DNA of 21,748 nucleotides from a virus. Under the pieces are notes generated by a model. That model did no database searches, was not told the origin of the DNA, and saw only the letters and a list, made by a program, of their open reading frames with translations. This document shows positions 6,814 to 12,036 of this stretch, piece after piece. Numbering within the stretch: the stretch's first letter is position 1; every line of letters starts with the position of its first letter. A program made the translations under genes and the position numbers. The stretch lies in the IMG/VR virus record IMGVR_UViG_3300031963_001033, positions 1 to 21,748 of that record. One strand, given 5' to 3'.

Positions 6814-7620
6814 ATGCTTCGCATATTCGACAACCCAGCCGCCCTTGTGGCGGCCTACACCGCCGCCGGTTGCCCCCGCACCCACAACGGCGACAACACG
6901 TATTGGCTTGGCGGAACCATCGACGGCGCCCTGCACGACCTCCGCAACGGCGGCAACGAGAAGCACGTCTCCGCCGCCCGCGCCCTACTCGACAAGATCA
7001 TGCCGAGCCTGCCCGCATCCCACGTTGAAGCATGGTCGCCCGATATCGCCGGAGCCTACCCCAGCGTCCCCGACTTTCTGGCAGGCGCCCCCGACTGTAT
7101 GCGCCGCCGCATTCGACAGGAAAGCGATAGCGCGCCCGTCCATATCCTCATCAATACCGTATCCAGCGGCGGCATCCCCGCCGCCGACCTCACGCGGCGG
7201 GGCGTTGCCTGCCTCGCCCTCGCGATGGCTCTGCAGGCTACCCGAGGCGTGCGCCTCTACATCGCCGCCACCCTGCACGGCGCCGACACCGCAGGCCGGA
7301 CGGAATACCTTGTCCGCGTCCCGTCCGAACCCCTTAGCCTAGCCGAAGCCTGCACCATCCTTTGCGATGGCGCCGTGACGCGCGGCATCCTCTACGGCCT
7401 AGGCCGGCACGAAAACGGCTTCGATGGGGGTTGGCCCCGTGGCGCCTCCGGCGCCGGTATCACCTATATGCGCGGCCTCGCCGCCCGCGCCGGTATGCCG
7501 GAGGATACCATTATCCTAACCCCGCCGAGCCTCGGCCACGGCGACGACCTCCCCGAAATGAAGCGCGACCCCGTGGCATGGGTGAAAGCGCGCCTCGCGC
7601 CCTTCATGCCCCAGGACTGA
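6814..7620 (+). CDS. Putative partner of the AAA ATPase (possible VWA-like domain)
   Basis: The 268-residue product starts three bases after the ATPase stop. I do not recognise it firmly. It resembles a phage protein family found next to MoxR-like ATPases. Shared features are a WSPDIAGAYPSVPDFLAG then DCMRR segment, and a hydrophobic strand leading to HILINTVSSGGIPAADL (about 110-126) and RRGVACLALAMAL, followed by a second strand RLYIAATL. This strand-loop-helix order recalls a VWA fold, with NTVSS where a metal site would have DxSxS, so metal binding may be lost. A C-terminal ILTPPSLGHGDD segment is also strand-like. The pairing suggests that it presents or is the ATPase target. Function is inferred from context only. 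Confidence 0.6.
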   Translation: MLRIFDNPAALVAAYTAAGCPRTHNGDNTYWLGGTIDGALHDLRNGGNEKHVSAARALLDKIMPSLPASHVEAWSPDIAGAYPSVPDFLAGAPDCMRRRIRQESDSAPVHILINTVSSGGIPAADLTRRGVACLALAMALQATRGVRLYIAATLHGADTAGRTEYLVRVPSEPLSLAEACTILCDGAVTRGILYGLGRHENGFDGGWPRGASGAGITYMRGLAARAGMPEDTIILTPPSLGHGDDLPEMKRDPVAWVKARLAPFMPQD

Positions 7621-7706
7621 CGACCCCAACCCCCACCAGCGCACGCGGCGCCCCGTCGCGTGACGCTGGCAAGGGATGGCGCCGTTGCCATCGCACCACC
7701 ACCACA

Positions 7707-7718
7707 GGAGCCCACCAC
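7707..7718 (+). promoter_or_regulatory. Leader 12-mer GGAGCCCACCAC, copy 2 (ribosome site)
   Basis: It is an exact copy directly before the ATG at 7719, preceded by CACCACCACCACA. It marks the start of the next gene after a 98-base gap. In that gap GATGGC-GCCGTT-GCCATC forms a small hairpin. Confidence 0.7.
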
Positions 7719-8156
7719 ATGACCAGCACCCGCTTCTGGCGCGTCTATTCGGACGATATCGCCGCCCCCGAGCCCACCACCCTTGAGCGCGAAGCCGCCG
7801 ACCTCCGCCCCACCGGAGGCGGACGCGACCGCCCCGCCATCATCGCCCAAGCCGCCGACGCTATGCATGCCGTCCGCATCGCGCATGCCTACGCCCTGGA
7901 TTGCGAGCGCACCCCCACCGACGCCGATCCGCGTGAAACCACCTGCACGAACATCCCCACGGACGGCTATCCCGTGCCCGTCCTCACCCTAGCCCGGGCC
8001 GACCGCGCCAGCACCCCCGAGGAGCGCCGTGCCGTGCTGCAACGCGGCTTGTGGTTCCTGCAACTCCGCAAGGACCGCGAAGCCCGCGCCGCCAAGCGCG
8101 CCGCCCAGGCGCAGCCCGAGCCCGACGCTTCCCCGATCGCCGCCACCCCCACCTAG
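7719..8156 (+). CDS. Hypothetical protein, 145 residues
   Basis: The ATG at 7719 follows the repeated GGAGCCCACCAC site, which decides the start although the frame stays open further upstream. The protein opens with MTSTRFWRVYSDD. It has an Ala-rich helix (AIIAQAADAMHAVRIAHAYAL), a DGYPVPVLTLARAD strand region, and a C-terminal basic helix with RRAVLQRGLWFLQLRKDREARAAK before a disordered tail. No catalytic motif or membrane segment was seen, and no family is recognised. The third gene of the rightward operon, it is separated from the ATPase pair by a gap that may allow separate translation control. Confidence 0.7.
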   Translation: MTSTRFWRVYSDDIAAPEPTTLEREAADLRPTGGGRDRPAIIAQAADAMHAVRIAHAYALDCERTPTDADPRETTCTNIPTDGYPVPVLTLARADRASTPEERRAVLQRGLWFLQLRKDREARAAKRAAQAQPEPDASPIAATPT

Positions 8157-8170
8157 GGAGCCCTCGCACC

Positions 8171-8195
8171 CACGGGCCGGACCTCCCGGCCCGTG
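8171..8195 (+). terminator. Strong GC hairpin between operon genes
   Basis: CACGGGCCGG and CCGGCCCGTG are perfect ten-base arms around ACCTC, 15 bases after the preceding stop. No T tract follows, so termination would be weak or factor-dependent. Alternatively it protects the upstream RNA from decay. Confidence 0.5.
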
Positions 8196-8256
8196 TAGCG
8201 AAGGCATCCCGCCCTCGCCGCCTCACCACAGGCGGAACATGGACCACCACCACACC

Positions 8257-8532
8257 ATGACCAAAACCCTAGCCTTCCCCCTCGGCCGCACCCTGGCGAC
8301 CCCTGGCGCCGTCGCGGCTTTCAACGACACCGCGCCGCTGTTGCTGGCGCTGGACCGGCACGTTGCCTGCGATTGGTCCGAGATGACCGACGACGACCAG
8401 CAGGCTAACCGCCTCGCGGTGCTGGACGGGACGCGCATCCTCGGCAGCTACACCGTGGAAGGCGTTCGCCTTTGGATCATCACCGAAGCCGACCGCAGCG
8501 CGACGACGATCCTACTCCCGGAGGAGTATTGA
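8257..8532 (+). CDS. Small conserved protein of the 'plasmid-related' type, unknown function
   Basis: The 91-residue product (MTKTLAFPLGRTLATPGAV...) matches a small family common in proteobacterial genomes, plasmids and phages. Members begin with a FxLGRxVATPGAL segment, have a DRHVACDWSEMTDDDQQAN middle, then GTRILGSY, and end in VRLWIITEADRSATTILLP. These proteins are often labelled plasmid-related, but no activity is known to me. The start is chosen at 8257 because it gives the family's usual N-terminus. An ATG at 8239 would add a His-rich MDHHHT and has GGCGGA only two bases upstream, which is too close. The gene after it starts two bases past its stop. Confidence 0.8.
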   Translation: MTKTLAFPLGRTLATPGAVAAFNDTAPLLLALDRHVACDWSEMTDDDQQANRLAVLDGTRILGSYTVEGVRLWIITEADRSATTILLPEEY

Positions 8533-8534
8533 TC

Positions 8535-8630
8535 ATGGCTCGCGCCATCCTCGCGTGCGTCCTCGCATCGTGGATCATCGCCGGCATCATGGCCGGCTTG
8601 CTTGCGAGCCTCACCGCATGGCCCGCCTAG
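8535..8630 (+). CDS. 31-residue single-pass membrane micro-protein
   Basis: The ATG at 8535 has GGAGGAG eight bases upstream (within the end of the previous gene), an excellent ribosome site. Almost the whole product is hydrophobic, with AILACVLASWIIAGIMAGLL forming one membrane span and only one Arg (position 3) near the start. Its end overlaps the next micro-gene by 13 bases in another frame. Phage micro-proteins of this type can act as holin regulators, superinfection factors or membrane-protein modulators. None can be chosen from sequence. Confidence 0.55.
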   Translation: MARAILACVLASWIIAGIMAGLLASLTAWPA

Positions 8631-8725
8631 CCCGCGCAGCGGCCAAAGCCGCTGGCACCGCCGCCGAAGCCCTGGCCCTCGCCGCCCTATGGGCGGCGGC
8701 GGCCATCGCCCTTCCGCTCATCTGA
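8618..8725 (+). CDS. 35-residue Ala-rich membrane micro-protein
   Basis: It starts at the ATG at 8618, inside the end of the previous micro-gene, and stops at 8725. The N-terminal part has basic residues (MARLARAAAKAAG). It is followed by an Ala/Leu-rich segment (ALALAALWAAAAIALPLI) long enough to span the membrane, giving an amphipathic-then-hydrophobic layout. No clear ribosome site precedes it, so it would depend on coupling to the upstream gene. The Ala-rich composition could also arise by chance in GC-rich DNA, which lowers confidence. Confidence 0.4.
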   Translation: MARLARAAAKAAGTAAEALALAALWAAAAIALPLI

Positions 8726-8737
8726 CCCACCATCAAA

Positions 8738-8749
8738 GGAGCCCACCAC
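8738..8749 (+). promoter_or_regulatory. Leader 12-mer GGAGCCCACCAC, copy 3 (ribosome site)
   Basis: It is an exact copy directly before the ATG at 8750, extended upstream to AAAGGAG, which makes it the strongest ribosome site of the set. Confidence 0.7.
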
Positions 8750-9076
8750 ATGACCAAGCACACCCCCGGCCCGTGGACTGCGCTACAGGAGCCCAGCCTT
8801 TCGCGCTGGCGCATTGGCGCAGGCTTCGCAGCCGCCGACAGTGTGGCCGCAGTCTATGCGACCAATGTTGACGGCATCACCGAGGCCAACGCCCGCCTCA
8901 TCGCCGCCGCGCCCGAGTTGCTGGACGCCCTTCGCGCCCTGCACGCCTTCGCCTCTCGCATGGTGGAGCGCCACGGGATGAACGGCGACGACAGCATGAC
9001 CGACGCGGACCACGCCGCATGGCAGGACAGCGCCTCGCTTGCGAATATCGCCATTGCCAAGGCAACCAATGACTAG
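8750..9076 (+). CDS. Conserved phage hypothetical protein (HTPGPW...NARLIAAAPELL family)
   Basis: The 108-residue product begins MTKHTPGPWTA and contains ANARLIAAAPELLDALRAL, followed by a helical tail. This pair of signatures marks a very common phage protein family, usually around 80-120 residues, found in early accessory regions. Its function is not known. The W near the start and the short strands before the NARLIAAAPELL helix are intact, so it looks like a full-length member. The ATG is set by the repeated leader site. The next gene overlaps its end by eight bases. Confidence 0.85.
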   Translation: MTKHTPGPWTALQEPSLSRWRIGAGFAAADSVAAVYATNVDGITEANARLIAAAPELLDALRALHAFASRMVERHGMNGDDSMTDADHAAWQDSASLANIAIAKATND

Positions 9077-9308
9077 CGAGCCCTGGACCCCCGCAGACAG
9101 CCCCGCCCCCTTTCCAGGGTTGGGCCTCTGCTTCTACGAGCGCGGCCCGATCCGCCCGCCGCGCCCAGGCGACTACTACGCCACGCCAGGGCGCCCGATC
9201 CGACAGGCAACTGAGCCCCACCAGTGGGGATCGCGCATCGTCCGCCCGACGCACCGCGCGGAACTGGACCCGCGCCCCCGCTGGCGCAAAGGCGCCCCGA
9301 TCCTCTAG
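9069..9308 (+). CDS. Hypothetical protein, 79 residues, last gene of the rightward operon
   Basis: The ATG at 9069 lies eight bases inside the end of the previous gene, which suggests coupling. The product is rich in Pro, Arg and Trp (PGLGLCFYERGPIRPPRPGD, then RIVRPTHRAELDPRPRWRKGAP), with no recognised domain or membrane segment. It ends 37 bases before a hairpin at 9346 that separates it from the converging RusA gene. The open frame continues upstream, but only this start fits the overlap pattern. It is plausible, but a family match is needed for certainty. Confidence 0.55.
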   Translation: MTSEPWTPADSPAPFPGLGLCFYERGPIRPPRPGDYYATPGRPIRQATEPHQWGSRIVRPTHRAELDPRPRWRKGAPIL

Positions 9309-9345
9309 ACCACAAGCCCAGCGCATCGCGCCGTCCGGAAAAGAA

Positions 9346-9377
9346 AACGGGCCGAGGGATCACTCCCCCGGCCCGTT
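9346..9377 (-). terminator. Terminator between converging operons
   Basis: AACGGGCC pairs with GGCCCGTT, and an inner GGG pairs with CCC around ATCACT. Reading the minus strand the stem is followed by TTTCTTTTCC, a usable U tract, so it ends the RusA transcript. The rightward operon runs into the same stem without a T tract. The spacer 9378-9583 between the stem and the RusA stop holds no gene that I can support. Confidence 0.75.
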
Positions 9378-9583
9378 GCGCTTGTGGTGCCACCATCACG
9401 CCCACCAGCCGCCCGCTTGTCGCGCTGGCGGTCCAACCCGCCGCGCCGCCTCGGCCTCCCCACCACGAGAGCCGGGCCAAGCCCCCGGATTGTATGGCAC
9501 CGTCCGCCCCGTCTGCAACCCATTCCGGACGGGACCGAACAAGCTACCGAACAAGCCCGGCACCAGGTCTGGCAGCCCGTCCG

Positions 9584-10336
9584 CTAATCCGTCCCGTCGC
9601 CGTCCGGAACTAGATCCCCCAGGGGGTCTATCACGACCCCCTCGCCCGCTCCCGCCAGCACCCAGGCGGGCACGCCGTCATCGGCCAGCCACGCGGGCGG
9701 CTCCCCGTAGGCACACGACGGCGCCTCGCGCTTCTCGCGGGAGCCCGGCACCAGGGCGCGCATTTCCACGCCCACCCCGCTCGTCTGCCCCCAGGTTTTT
9801 TCCAGGGACAGCCTCGCGCCGGCCGCGTCGTCGTTCCGCCAGCCCGTGAACCAGCCGCCGTCAGACAGCGCATCGAGAAGGAGCTTACTCAGGTTGTCCG
9901 CGTCTGGCTTCGCCGTGTGCGGCTCGCCCCACCGCTCGCGCCGTGGCGTCTCGAACGTCCACCGCACGATGAGCCAGAGCCCGGCTGTGCCGCCTCGCGC
10001 TTTCGTCCACTCCGCGACGTTCTCCGGCCCGCCCATCATATCCATGACCTCCCGTGCTCTGCGCGTCAGCCGCTCCCGGTAGAGCTTGATCCCCTTGTCC
10101 GCCGTGGCTTGGCTCACAAAGCGCGACCGCCCGAACGCGCCGCGCACCATCCGGCCCGACTGCTTCGGGCGTGGCTTGCCGGAGACGTAGAGGCTCGCGA
10201 CCGGGACGCTCGCCGCCCGTGGCGTGTCGGCCAGATGAGCACACGACGGCGCCTCGCACAGAAGCGCCTCCGCCTCGATTTCGATTTCCCTCTCAGGAGC
10301 CTCGCCAGCGGCTTTTTGCTCCTCGCCGCTACCCAC
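9584..10336 (-). CDS. rusA: RusA-family Holliday junction resolvase
   Basis: RusA proteins are dimeric, metal-dependent nucleases that cut four-way DNA junctions; phages use them to resolve or debranch replication intermediates before packaging. The signature is KPDADNLSKLLLDAL with D145 and D147, then GWRNDDA with D169/D170 and K180. These match the catalytic Asp positions of the family. The strand SLYVSGKPRPKQSGRM that begins the fold lies near residues 48-63. The protein has 250 residues, longer than the ~120-residue E. coli enzyme, with a charged 45-residue N-terminal extension and a C-terminal acidic tail after about 195. The GTG at 10336 directly follows the previous gene's TAG and has GGGGAG upstream. 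A later internal start would still keep the domain. Confidence 0.88.
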   Translation of the reverse strand: MGSGEEQKAAGEAPEREIEIEAEALLCEAPSCAHLADTPRAASVPVASLYVSGKPRPKQSGRMVRGAFGRSRFVSQATADKGIKLYRERLTRRAREVMDMMGGPENVAEWTKARGGTAGLWLIVRWTFETPRRERWGEPHTAKPDADNLSKLLLDALSDGGWFTGWRNDDAAGARLSLEKTWGQTSGVGVEMRALVPGSREKREAPSCAYGEPPAWLADDGVPAWVLAGAGEGVVIDPLGDLVPDGDGTD

Positions 10337-10681
10337 CTAGCTCCCCTCCCCCGAAAAGCCGTTCTCGGTCGCCCCCGCACCAGCGGAACCGGCCATCCTC
10401 GCGGCGGCCATGGGGTTCGGTCTGTAGGTCTGCCACTTGAGGCCGCTCCGGTCCCCCTCCGTCAGCGTCAGCTTCGCCACCCGCTCGACGCCCCGCACGG
10501 TGTAGTGCAGCCGCCCATCCTCGCCCTTGATTTCGGCCGGCCCCGAATACCCCAGCGCGCCCAGCTTCCGGCACAACCTCGCCAGCCCATCGGTTCCGTC
10601 AGCCGTCAGTCCGCTCTCAGCGTGGGTGTAGGTGTGGGAGGTTCCGTTGCGGGCTTCGGTGGTAACGATGGTGTGGGCCAT
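10337..10681 (-). CDS. Hypothetical protein, 114 residues
   Basis: The ATG at 10681 has GGAGGA nine bases upstream. The sequence opens MAHTIVTTEARNGTSHTYTH. It has a short basic helix (GLARLCRKLGALGYSG), then strands (AEIKGEDGRLHYTVRGVERVAKLTLTE), and ends in a disordered Ala/Gly tail. Its TAG abuts the RusA start, so both are read together. No catalytic motif or membrane segment is seen and I do not recognise a family. As the first gene after the gene-free region, it is likely expressed from a promoter within 10682-10850. Confidence 0.7.
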   Translation of the reverse strand: MAHTIVTTEARNGTSHTYTHAESGLTADGTDGLARLCRKLGALGYSGPAEIKGEDGRLHYTVRGVERVAKLTLTEGDRSGLKWQTYRPNPMAAARMAGSAGAGATENGFSGEGS

Positions 10682-10770
10682 GGTGGGGCGTCCTCCGTTC
10701 GTGCGCCGGAGGATATCACGCTCCTCCCCGCACTCGCCAGCGCCGCCGACGAACGCATCCGGATCGCGCC

Positions 10771-10844
10771 CTACCTATAGGTAGAGGTATAGCCTCTCCC
10801 TAAGAGGTATATGAGGCTCTCTGCCTCTATACCTATAGGTATAG
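10771..10844. repeat. Iteron-like cluster: two palindromes on ACCTATAGGT plus AGAGGTATA repeats
   Basis: CTACCTATAGGTAG (10771-10784) and CTATACCTATAGGTATAG (10827-10844) are perfect palindromes with the same ten-base core, 58 bases apart. AGAGGTATA occurs at 10783 and 10803. AGAGG-TATAG-CCTCT (10783-10797) and GAGGC-TCTCT-GCCTC (10813-10827) are smaller inverted repeats in between. Such clusters bind initiator or regulator proteins. Which protein would act here is not known. Confidence 0.75.
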
Positions 10845-10861
10845 GGGAAAGTCAGAAACGC

Positions 10862-10931
10862 CCATTCTATAAGGCTCGAAAACGCCTACTCTTGGAAATC
10901 CGGAAAACCTAGGAGCCTTATTCTTCAATGG
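10862..10931. repeat. Inverted repeat CCATT..ATAAGGCTC / GAGCCTTAT..AATGG
   Basis: ATAAGGCTC (10869-10877) and GAGCCTTAT (10913-10921) are exact reverse complements. Outside them, CCATT (10862-10866) and AATGG (10927-10931) also pair. The spacer between the inner arms is 35 bases. Confidence 0.65.
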
Positions 10932-11023
10932 CTTAGGGGGGGTCCCTTGACTTTTGAGACACGCTTCCCAAACGTTAATCTAATCCCAGGAAACGAAGGG
11001 GGGGGACCCCCTCTAACCCATTG
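10926..11023. repeat. Long imperfect inverted repeat with G-run arms
   Basis: The left arm 10926-10946 (CAATGG, then CTTAG, a run of Gs, TCCC) pairs with 11003-11023 (GGGACCCCC, then TCTAA, CCCATTG). The arms agree apart from two mismatches and one inserted base and are separated by 56 bases. The left arm has seven Gs in a row, and eight Gs precede the A in the right arm. Confidence 0.7.
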
Positions 11024-11269
11024 ATATTTCAGGCGTCTAAAAATCTACTTTCTGATACCGGGGTCGTGACGCTCCTTCAATAACATCGGCCAAATCCTGT
11101 ATTTGCTGGGCATGTAAGATTTTGTCTCGTCCGGAAACGCAGATCGGAGCCACGGAACCTTATAAACCGGGCACTCTCGAAGCCCCCACCGATCAATGCG
11201 CTTTGTAATTAACTGCTTGTAACCTGGGCAGGTGCTTGAATGATCGCTGACATATTGACATAAGACAAA

Positions 11270-11303
11270 GCATCCCGGTCGCCGTGGTGGGCTCCCGGGA
11301 TGC
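11270..11303 (-). terminator. Terminator of the replication operon
   Basis: GCATCCCGG and CCGGGATGC form a nine-pair stem. On the minus strand it is followed by TTTGTCTTA. It lies about 130 bases after the last gene of the 11432-17527 block. Its loop contains the 12-mer GGAGCCCACCAC. Confidence 0.7.
11284..11295 (-). promoter_or_regulatory. Leader 12-mer GGAGCCCACCAC, copy 4 (no start codon, in terminator loop)
   Basis: This copy reads on the minus strand but is followed by GGCGACC and no start codon. It sits in the loop and inner arm of the terminator at 11270-11303. It may be a displaced leader sequence or a target for the same RNA-binding factor as the other copies. Confidence 0.5.
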
Positions 11304-11340
11304 TCACTGCCTCTGCCGCGAGGTAGGGATGTGGTGGTGC

Positions 11341-11370
11341 GGCGCCGGGGCCGTGGCGGGCCTCGGCGCC
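11341..11370. repeat. GC hairpin GGCGCCGGGG / CCTCGGCGCC
   Basis: Ten pairs including one G-T flank a ten-base loop, just after the 11432 gene's end on the minus strand. There is no T tract. It may stabilise the RNA end ahead of the terminator at 11270. Confidence 0.5.
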
Positions 11371-11431
11371 ATTCCCTTAGCCGCGTAAGGGTTTCCCTTC
11401 AAGACGCACAAAAGCGCGATAGGGCAGATAT

Positions 11432-11737
11432 TTAGTCCGCCTTGCTATCGTCCGGCCGCAGCGCGCGGATGGCGGCGGCAATGTGCTTGGGCGTGCGCGC
11501 GTGCTTATCGCCCTCACACACCCGCGCCGCCATCTCCCGCGCAGCCGCGAAGCCCTCGGCGCGCACGTCGCGGTCAACGCGGCGCAACCACGCAACTTCC
11601 GCCTCCAACTCCGCGACGCGCGCCTGTAGCCGCTCGATTTCGGCCCGCCGCTCCAACTCGACAGCCCGGCGGCGCAGGTCATCGGCGGCTTCGTCGAAGG
11701 TCACGCCGCGCGCGCGCGCGTTTTCTGCGGCGGTCAT
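11432..11737 (-). CDS. Coiled-coil protein, 101 residues (shares its start with 13001-13468)
   Basis: The ATG at 11737 overlaps the previous gene's TAA as TAATG. The product opens MTAAENARARGV, then forms a long charged helix rich in Arg, Glu, Ala and Leu (RRRAVELERRAEIERLQARV and onward), a likely coiled coil. It ends with PKHIAAAIRALRPDD. No enzyme motif is seen. The first eleven residues nearly match those of the gene at 13001-13468, and both share an alternating GC run in the DNA. The rest of the two proteins differs. It is the last gene before the terminator region. Confidence 0.7.
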   Translation of the reverse strand: MTAAENARARGVTFDEAADDLRRRAVELERRAEIERLQARVAELEAEVAWLRRVDRDVRAEGFAAAREMAARVCEGDKHARTPKHIAAAIRALRPDDSKAD

Positions 11738-11967
11738 TACGTGCCATTCCTTGCGTCCATCAGGTTTGTCAGCCAATCGGCCTCAAACCATTTTTCCACG
11801 CCATCCACCCTGCGCTTTATGTCTAGCGTGTTGCGTGGGTGGATTTCCGCAAGTAGGTCGCGCCCGTCCACATGCGAAAACGTGCGCTTCACCATTGCGT
11901 CAAACCGCTTGGTTTTTTCATCTGCTGGTAGAGCCAGAAGATCCGCCAGCGTTGGCTGTTGCCTCAT
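11737..11967 (-). CDS. Hypothetical protein, 76 residues
   Basis: The ATG at 11967 has GGAGGA seven bases upstream, inside the end of the preceding micro-gene. The product is MRQQPTLADLLALPADEKT followed by FDAMVKRTFSHVDGRDLLAEIHP and a C-terminal VEKWFEADWLTNLMDA. Its codon use is less GC-biased than its neighbours (TTTTTC, TTGGTT), which may mark a recent arrival. No family is recognised and no membrane segment is present. Confidence 0.7.
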   Translation of the reverse strand: MRQQPTLADLLALPADEKTKRFDAMVKRTFSHVDGRDLLAEIHPRNTLDIKRRVDGVEKWFEADWLTNLMDARNGT

Positions 11968-12036
11968 TCAATCGTCCTCCATGAACCACAGCGTTACGAC
12001 AAGCCCGGCGATCAGCAGCCAATCCAGCGTGTTCAT
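11968..12036 (-). CDS. 22-residue membrane micro-protein coupled to the methyltransferase
   Basis: The ATG at 12036 overlaps the methyltransferase stop as ATGA, and the TGA at 11968 abuts the next gene's ATG at 11967. The peptide MNTLDWLLIAGLVVTLWFMEDD is one hydrophobic span with an acidic C-terminus. It fills the gap between two solid genes exactly, which favours a real gene. Its function is unknown. Confidence 0.55.
   Translation of the reverse strand: MNTLDWLLIAGLVVTLWFMEDD

Larger units (their letters stand above)
10682..11431. other. Gene-free, lower-GC region with repeats; candidate origin or control region
   Basis: This is the longest stretch without a supportable gene. From about 10770 to 11280 the base composition is visibly less GC-rich than the rest. 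In order it holds two perfect palindromes sharing ACCTATAGGT with AGAGGTATA repeats between them, a 9-bp inverted repeat, a 21-base imperfect inverted repeat containing G runs of seven and eight, a weak open frame without a start codon (11045 to about 11397, minus), a minus-strand terminator (11270-11303) and a second hairpin (11341-11370). Replication genes lie on its right side. Confidence 0.6.

Noticed and set aside
5461-6966. Long minus-strand open frame opposite the AAA ATPase, rich in Gly and Val
   Set aside because: The plus-strand ATPase has intact motifs and a strong ribosome site. The Gly-run product simply mirrors the ACC repeats.
8750-9076. Possible toxin or antitoxin among the small rightward genes
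   Set aside because: No toxin fold or cognate pair pattern was found. The gene matches the common HTPGPW phage family.
11080-11250. A tRNA or structured RNA gene in the low-GC region
   Set aside because: No cloverleaf, no T-arm GGTTCGAATCC-like block and no CCA end could be drawn.
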